From assembly GCA_030278955.1 (NCBI GenBank), contig JAOANR010000005.1, positions 28,387,849 to 28,451,848 on the forward strand: 64,000 bases of DNA, given 5' to 3'. Made by a program: the position numbers and the translations under genes. Source of the stretch: Hygrophila difformis (taxonomy: Eukaryota > Streptophyta > Magnoliopsida > Lamiales > Acanthaceae). Positions 57,418-64,000 of the stretch are shown one piece after another. The notes under the pieces were generated by a model that was not told where the DNA came from, searched no databases, and saw only the letters and a list, made by a program, of their open reading frames with translations. The stretch's first letter is position 1, and the number at the start of each line of letters is the position of its first letter.

Positions 57418-57663
57418 CTGTGTACACATCCGATGAATCGTAAGTTCGGCTCTCACTGGTTTCATTTTACGGTTGGCTTTACAAGAGTATTGCAAACCAT
57501 CGACCATCCCATGCAAGCAATCTCTGATGACAACAGTACAATCATTCCTAGTCAGCGGCATCAGCGGTAGCGGACACATCTGAGATTCCAAATTTAGTCC
57601 ATCAGCCATACTTAAATTTATAAATGTCTCCATGGCCCCATTCACCACTATGTGGAGATTTAC
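57418..57663 (-). pseudogene. Isolated exon-like ORF, gene not recognised
   Basis: 82 codons, phase 0, bounded on the minus strand by a good acceptor (TTTGTAG before 57663) and donor (CAG|GTGATG after 57418). It reads VNLHIVVNGAMETFINLSMA, then CTVVIRDCLHGMVDGLQYSC and ELTIHRMCTQ. The codon use and conserved-looking Cys/Gly content suggest a real exon of a host gene, present here without neighbours. It is probably a captured or left-over fragment, so I class it with pseudogenes only tentatively. Confidence 0.4.
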
Positions 57664-57943
57664 CTACAAAACAGAGTAATGGTTAGTGAATCAAAAGCGA
57701 TCTAAACCCATATCATTCCTCCTCCTTCACACCCCAATTCAACCACCAATCATATACGGCCACCACCCCATCCCAAGCCCTTTTCTGCCTTGAACTCCAG
57801 CACTGCTTCTTTGTTCCACCACATTTCCTTTTCCTATCAGTCCAATACCCATTTGAGTCTGTTCTCCAAATAACAATCAAAGGGACCTGTTATTACAATG
57901 TATCCTCAACGAATACAATAGGTTTCATCACAGCCGACACCAG

Positions 57944-58420
57944 TTATTCCACAGTCCAGTTTTCACTCCGCCACTCCTCCACCGTTCTTTCCCCTGCTGC
58001 ACCCTTTCGAGCCCACGCATCCGCCAAGTTATTACGTTCCCTAAGAATATGCTGCGTTCGGACTACCCCTGTGTGTCTAAAAATCACAGTAATAGGCCCC
58101 ATAAGGTGTCTGAAACGCCAAGGAGAGCATTCCACTAGCCCCATCCATTTTACTACGTTCTTCGAATCACATTCAAATATTATCTTGGGCAGTGGGAACC
58201 CCTGGTCACGAATCAAGGCCGAGCACACACGGCTAACTGCTGTAATTTCTGCCTCACTTGAGTCCGATATGCCAATGTGATCCGAGATAGTGAAGTTCAC
58301 CTCTCCTTTATCATCCCTAATCACCCCTCCAATCCCCGCCGGCCCCGGATTCCCATACGATGATCCGTCCGTATTAATTTTCCACCACCCCTTCTCCAGC
58401 CGCTCCCAAATCAATCCCAT
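57944..58420 (-). pseudogene. LINE RNase H domain
   Basis: The RNase H core is present: INTDGSSYGNPGPAG (first Asp), SSEAEITAV (Glu), FECDSKNVV (Asp) and ERNNLADAWARKG (last Asp). It is in a different frame from the RT, with a one-base shift at about 58415-58425, so it would not be made as part of ORF2 here. Confidence 0.85.
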
Positions 58421-61400
58421 ACGTGGAATCTTACTCCGAGTTTAAAGGGCTGAATTAGGCTATCTGAGAAGGTATTCACCAGGCAGCCAGTGTCAAGTGC
58501 CCCATCATACATTGCTTTCCACCACATGGAAACTTTCCATTTTACCTCACTTGTTGCTGCGTTGAGACTGATTTGTTGTCCCTTGAAAATTTTGTCATTT
58601 CGGCATTTCCAGATAACCCAAAGCATTGCAAGTCCAGTGAGCTGCCAAGCCAGTCTCTTCCCCTGCTTTATACTTGTCTCCTGCCACCATGCAACCAAAA
58701 GATCAACCCTTCCTGGTAATGCACACACCACCCCAAACTCTCTTATGCCAAAATCCCACACTGAGCTAGCAAATTCACACTTGCAAAATAAATGGTCAAT
58801 GGTCTCAATCTCTTTCTCGCAACATGCACACAACGCATTTGTTTCTGGGAGGCATCCACGCTTTATCAGAAGATCTTTCACCGGGACTGCATATTGAACA
58901 ATTTTCCAAGTCAAGAGTTTGACCTTCATTGGAACTTTCATTTTCCACAGCGCCTTCCATAAGCGATGGATCCCTATCCCATCCATTCGTTCCTCTCTAA
59001 ACCAGCATGACCTGGTGGAGAACCTGCCATCTCCTTCCTTAACCCATACTACCCTATCTGCCATATATGAGTTCAATCTAGTTTCATTTAGAGTCATTTG
59101 AAAAGCCTGCCAAACCTCCGTTTCCCAGTCGAAGACCGGTCTACGTAGTTGAACATTCCAGTGCCACTCCAAGCCCAACCAATAACCAAATTCAACAATC
59201 CTCCCACTTTTATTACTTGCCAAAGCAAATATTCTAGGAAAAATTTCCATAAGCGGACGACCTCCCTCAGCCCATATGTCTTGCCAAAATCGAGCTTTTA
59301 AACCATTCCCCACCTGTATTTTAAAATTGTCACCAGATGACTCAATTCCTGAATCCTCCCAGGCTTTACAAATCTTACCCCACATTGACCTATTCGAAAC
59401 CACCTCCGGAATCAAAGGAGCTTCACCCCTATAATACTTAGCATCGATCACTTCTTTCCACATAGAATTTTCCACCCCAAACCGCCATCTCCACTTCGTG
59501 AGGAGAGCAAAATTAAATCTCTCCGAATCCCAAATACCGAGCCCCCCGTCCTCCTGGTGCCTACATATCTTTCCCCAGTTTATCGTATGTAGTTTCCGCG
59601 TCCCCTCCCATTCGTTCCAAAAGAACCTCCTCTTGAAACTTTCCAACTGATTGGCCACAGCCTTTGGCACTTTGAATATAGATAAGAAGTATAGTGGCAA
59701 ACTGCTCATGATCGATTTAATAAGGCATAACCTTCCTGCTTGGGAAAGCAATCTACCCTTCCACCCGGCGAGTCTCTTCTCAACCTTGTCCAACACAGGC
59801 TGCCAAATCCCAAGACTGTTCACTCTTCCACCAATCGGGATTCCCAGGTAACACAATGGCCAGCTTCCCACTACACATCCGAACGCAGATGCTGCTTCTC
59901 TTTCTAGTTCTACTGGGCAATTAATCCCCATCAGGCTACTCTTAGCGAAATTGATTCTCAACCCCGTAGTGTATGTCAGGCATCTCAGTATCCTTTTAAG
60001 CCAAATAATCTGCTCTAACTCACCTTCACAGAATATTAACGTGTCGTCAGCGTACTGACGGTGAGAGATCACCGGCCCACTCCCGCCCACAGACAGACCC
60101 GAAATTAGTCCCATACCAACCGCCACATTCAACATTCTGTTTAATACTTCTGCTATCAGAATAAACAAATAGGGGGAGATAGGATCCCCTTGCCGAAGAC
60201 CTTTTTGCATTTTGAAGAATGCAGAGGGAGAGCCGTTAATCAACACAGCCGCAGTTGCCGAAGTGATACACTCTTTCACCCATTTAATCCATCTATCTCC
60301 AAATCCCATAGCTTCTAAAACTCGGAACAAAGCTGCCCATGACACGTTATCATAAGCCTTTGCAAAATCTAACTTGATAATGAAGCCTCTACGCCCAGAT
60401 AGATGTGTTGAATTAATAACCTCCGCTGCTACTAGGACTCCATCCAGGATTTGCCTACCTTTCACGAATGCCATTTGTGATTGACCAACCAACCCGTTTA
60501 TCACCTCTTGCAATCTTTTGGCCAAAACTTTAGTGACCATTTTATACAAGCTCCCAACTAGAGAAATAGGCCTGTACTCATTGAAGCCAGTAGGTCGTTC
60601 AACCTTTGGGATTAGAGTAATGAATGAGCCTCCTGCTTCTTTAGGTAGGCTACCCTCTGTTTCAAACTTATGAAACATCTCCATCACATCGCCCTTAAGA
60701 TGCTCCCAATATTTTTTGAAAAACCCCATGTTAAAACCGTCCGGCCCTGGTGCACGATTACCATCACAGCTCCAAATTGCCTCATGAACTTCCTCCTCCA
60801 GAAAGCTCCTTTCCAGCCACCCTCTCTGAGATTCCTATATCCTCGGCAACCCCAAGTTTGAGACGCTAAAAATCACGTCATTCTGTTTAGAGAATAATTC
60901 ACTGAAGTACTCGACTGCCGCCTGTTTGATCTCCCTTGGATCCTCAACCAGCCTCCCTTCCCTATAGATCGAACCAATAAAATTCCTTTTCCTGTTTAAA
61001 GCGGTAACCGCGTGAAAGAATCTCGTGTTAAGGTCTCCGTCTTTGAGCCATCGGATCCTAGAATTTTGGAACCACCTGCGTTCTTCCGCCAACCACGCCT
61101 TTTTTAAATCACCTCTTTTCCGAAGCCACAAAGTCCTGACCTCTTCTGAATCTCCACTACCAGCCAAGCTATCTTCTAACTCCCCAATTTCGGCTACAAG
61201 CCTGTTAACTCGGTTATCCAAATCTGAAGCCCCGTAGCCGTGCCATTGACGGATCTTGCACTTCAAATTCCTAAGTTTAACGAACAACTTTGCACCCTTT
61301 GAATCCCCGCTCACTCCCCCTGGCTCACTCCAAACTTCCCTCACAAGATCATTGAACTCTCTGTCCTCCATCCAGTAATTATAGAACCTAAATGGTTTAG

Positions 61401-62123
61401 GCCCGAATGATTGCTCACCCGTTTCTAATACCACTGGATAATGATCCGATAGTACTGTGTCACACCTTTTCTGTCTCACTACCCCATTGTCACAGAGCCA
61501 TCCCGACGAGATGAGGAACCTGTCCAGCCTACTACTAGCCCTACCACTCCTCCCACTCCAAGTAAATTTACCCCCCTCCATAGGGAGATCAACTAGACCA
61601 AGACGATTAATAAAATCTCTAAATTCTCTACGAGAACCAGTGTCGTCACTGTCGCCCCTCCTCTCGTTCTCGTCCACTGTAGCATTGAAATCACCTGCAA
61701 AGCACCATGACTCACCATTTCCTGTATCACATTTACTTGCGAGCAGCAACCAGAAATCAGCCCTATCCCTTCTATTATTAGGCGCATGGACCCCCAGTAT
61801 GTTCACCACCCCCTCTATCTCTCTAAAGCGACCTTTGAGCCATATATAGTGGTGGTCTTGTTCTACAACATCAAACGAACACTTAGCGATGTCCCAAATC
61901 ATGAGAAGGCCTCCCGCATTACCAGAGGCAGCCTGTGCACAAAAATTACAACCATTTGAACCCCATAACCGGTTACCAATCGGTCCCTTATCTCTTCCAT
62001 CTTAGTTTCTTGAACACACATCAGTGAAGGTCTAACCTTTTTGCATAGTCTCGCCACTGCCCTCCTTCGAACACCCCCATTTAGCCCTCTTAGATTACAT
62101 GTGACAATCCTCATTTCAACCAT
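58411..62123 (-). pseudogene. LINE ORF2: endonuclease and reverse transcriptase, interrupted
   Basis: Endonuclease: CNLRGLNGG and QETKME (about 62000-62110), then FAGDFNATVDENERRGD, SRLDRFLIS and LSDHYPVV. RT: FVKGRQILDG, KLDFAKAYDNVSW, GLRQGDPISPYLF, QYADDTLIF and LGIPIGGR. zf-RVT follows (CACCEKEIETIDHLFCKC). Breaks: a one-base shift at about 61965 inside the endonuclease and an in-frame TAG at 60833-60835 just before the RT. The RT itself is open for 772 codons. Confidence 0.9.
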
Positions 62124-62147
62124 AGCCCCACAAAGTCACCACCGAAC

Positions 62148-62863
62148 TTATACCTCCCTAATCAGGTCACTCCGGACCCTGGCCAACGCCCTATCTTTCC
62201 CCTGTAAACATTCCAACCCCAATTTTCCGGCCAGATCAACTACTGCCAGTGCTTCCGATAGGTCGATCAGTTTCACCCCCTCCTTGGTCCGAAAGGTAGT
62301 GAATTGCAGACTTGCAAAGTTGTTACCATCAACCATGCTGCTACTATTATTTACCTTGTTCCCTATCCAGCCCTTCCCACCAGGAATTCTATTACCTCTT
62401 CGACCTCTACGCTTAGTCCTCTTCCTGCCCCTCAAGACCTGAGCCAAAGCTTCTTCAACCAACCTCAATTCGGGCCTCAGCTCCTCCCCTTCAGCTTGCC
62501 GCAATTTTGGATACCTCCCCACACACCCATCCCCTCACCCACCTCAACCCTATCCACCCCGTCATCCACCTCATCCCCGTCGAGACGCTCCCTAATTGGC
62601 ACTTCGACCAAATCTGAATCATTCGATGCGCTCACCTGGAGTCTATCCACATCCATTTCAGTACTGAAATCCAGCTGCGCCTCCCCCTTCGATTGGCTCA
62701 CTACACCCCCTGGCCGACCCCTCGGACCACCCCGACCCTCATCACTCGCCCCAGGCAACCCCAGACTCCCTATCTCAGATCTAATTACCCCAGTGCCTCC
62801 CAACCTCTCTACCCTGATAGTCAACCCAACCCCCTCGAGGTGATCTCTATTTTCTATTACCAT
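62148..62863 (-). pseudogene. LINE ORF1 (gag-like) C-terminal part
   Basis: Two overlapping frames, split by a shift at about 62515, give a Gly/Arg- and acid-rich region (GGPRGRPGG) and then a basic region (RGRKRTKRRGRRGNR) and the typical tail (GNNFASLQ). The N-terminal zinc-knuckle region is absent. Confidence 0.65.
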
Positions 62864-63287
62864 AGTTGTTCTTCTGATATAAAGAATCTAAACTCTAAAG
62901 TTTTAAAAACATAAAATATCAAGAACAAAAGAGTTGAAGTTTTATCTACAATGTTCATATATAGGAATTTGAAGCAAAACTTTTGAAAAGAAAAGAAAGA
63001 AAAGAGAAACAAATTTCTGGGCCAAGAATTCAGAAAAGTGAATATATGCACAAGTCTAAAAAGGTTTGAGATGAAAAATAATAAACCTAACAATCTGAAC
63101 AATCTGAGGGACATAACAATATTCCTGCCTAAAAAATACAGATCATCCAGATTAATAGTTTTGAAGAAGTTAAAGATTACATTGAGCATGAAGCGTGCAA
63201 ATACATTTGTACAATGTACAGTACTATATATTTGTAACTGTGTAAACAAGAAGAGATGGGAAAGTGATGAAAAAGAAAATATAGTGT
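62864..63287. other. No recognisable gene
   Basis: AT-rich DNA between the 5' end of the LINE and the next LTR. ORFs on both strands here look random. Confidence 0.5.
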
Positions 63288-64000
63288 TGTAACACCCCGG
63301 TTTTTGGTCACCCAGGTCGGGATGTCACCGCCACATCTCCCTAGTAAGACACGGTTTCTCCGAGCTTACTAAAGAGATGCAAGGCTAGGTATTGCAGTAT
63401 TTAAAACATTTAAATCATTCAAAATAGCCCATACAATATAATTCGAAAATAATAATATCATAGCGCAACGGAAATAATTGTTTTAGTATAGTATCGCAGC
63501 GGAAAATATAAATAGGGCCGACATGGCCAAAACACGGGTTAAACAGGCCCATTCATAATATAGTCTAAAGTACGAATTTAAAAGCAAAATAATGTTTCCC
63601 AAAATCCCATGCATGAATCGTGCTCACACATGCTCATTCCACATATTCTGTAAGAAAAGGGATAAAAACGGTTTTGGTGAGCAAACTTGCTGAGTAAGTT
63701 AACACATGCATGATCGTAGGGTTTAAAAGCCATTAATTTAATACTTTAAATAAAAAAACATGATAATAACATAATATTCAATTTAATCTAATCAACTATC
63801 CAATTGCATAATTTATTTCAGGGCTTTATTTAACAACACATTTCGCATGATTTAAAATAAAAGCCATAATTTAAATAAAGCATTTAAACAATTTAATTGG
63901 ACATAATTTAATCTAATTTAATTAAATTTAATATCCCCATTACATCCCCGATTTGGTATCTCAAAGTTTCACGATAGCATCGCGATGTCAACAAGTTTAG
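63288..64000 (-). mobile_element. 3' end of a B-family LTR on the minus strand, continuing past the window
   Basis: TGTAACACCCCGGTTTTTGG and CAGGTCGGGATGTCACCGCC are the reverse complement of the terminus of the element B LTR. Similarity continues through the AT-rich region to 64000. The rest of the element lies outside the window. Confidence 0.9.

Larger units (their letters stand above)
57690..62863 (-). mobile_element. Non-LTR retrotransposon (LINE, plant L1-like with RNase H), degenerate
   Basis: Order on the minus strand: gag-like ORF1 C-terminus (62863-62148), endonuclease (62123-60835), RT with zf-RVT (to 58411), RNase H (58420-57944). The 5' end seems truncated, as the RNA-binding part of ORF1 is missing. 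No poly(A) tail or target duplication was located, so both ends are approximate. Confidence 0.85.

Noticed and set aside
61457..62843. Ser/Pro-rich plus-strand ORFs of 130-179 aa
   Set aside because: Antisense shadows of the GC-rich LINE ORF1 and endonuclease.

Overview
This is nuclear DNA of a flowering plant, probably a eudicot; the exact lineage is not certain from the sequence. Evidence: intron-rich genes with GT-AG splice sites, one intact SPL7-type transcription factor gene, and plant-specific transposon families (Tekay-like Ty3/gypsy elements, Stowaway, Tourist and hAT MITEs, a Cassandra-like 5S fragment, a MULE that carries a Ulp1 gene, a Helitron, a LINE with an RNase H domain). No tRNA or rRNA gene and no CRISPR array was seen.

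Layout. 1-3.9 kb: repeats. These are a dimeric ~155-bp tandem array, a Stowaway MITE between GATC-rich repeats, and a 663-bp hAT MITE with a perfect 8-bp target duplication sitting in one copy of a 95-bp tandem duplication. 3.9-13.1 kb: a complete ten-exon SPL7 gene on the minus strand (copper-homeostasis regulator, 773 aa). Its 4.2-kb intron 6 has collected a 5S/Cassandra remnant, a Stowaway MITE and a long-inverted-repeat element. 13.51-28.38 kb: one very large (14.87 kb) Mutator-like element with a 9-bp target duplication (ATTTTCTTA). It encodes a decayed FAR1/MULE transposase, a decayed Ulp1-like protease, a broken small gene, and an intact 181-aa gene of unknown function with its own plant-type promoter. 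Its introns and intergenic DNA, but not its exons, are filled with a short motif (TTTTCAGCGATG or its reverse complement). 28.4-30.6 kb: a Helitron-like segment with RPA-like exons and a captured GH31 glucosidase fragment.

30.6-52.9 kb: nested Ty3/gypsy elements. Element B (31,846-43,634) is inserted in the left LTR of element A with target duplication TTGGT. A Tourist-like MITE is inserted in the left LTR of B. Both elements carry an extra coiled-coil/acidic ORF upstream of gag, and both are broken in pol. 52.9-54.3 kb: a COP9 signalosome subunit 2 (CSN2) pseudogene with its pieces in opposite orientations, cut by another LTR (element C, 54,265 onward) that contains a 108-bp tandem array with pol III B-box-like sequences. 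57.4-57.7 kb: one exon-like ORF I do not recognise. 57.7-62.9 kb: a degenerate LINE on the minus strand. 63,288-64,000: the end of another B-family LTR, on the minus strand, running out of the window.

The most promising system is the MULE. Its combination of transposase, Ulp1 protease, small unknown genes and a motif amplified only in non-coding DNA resembles the arrangement of Arabidopsis VANDAL elements, in which an element-encoded anti-silencing protein binds short motifs repeated in the element's own non-coding DNA. That parallel is inference. Everything outside SPL7 is repeat-derived or degenerate.
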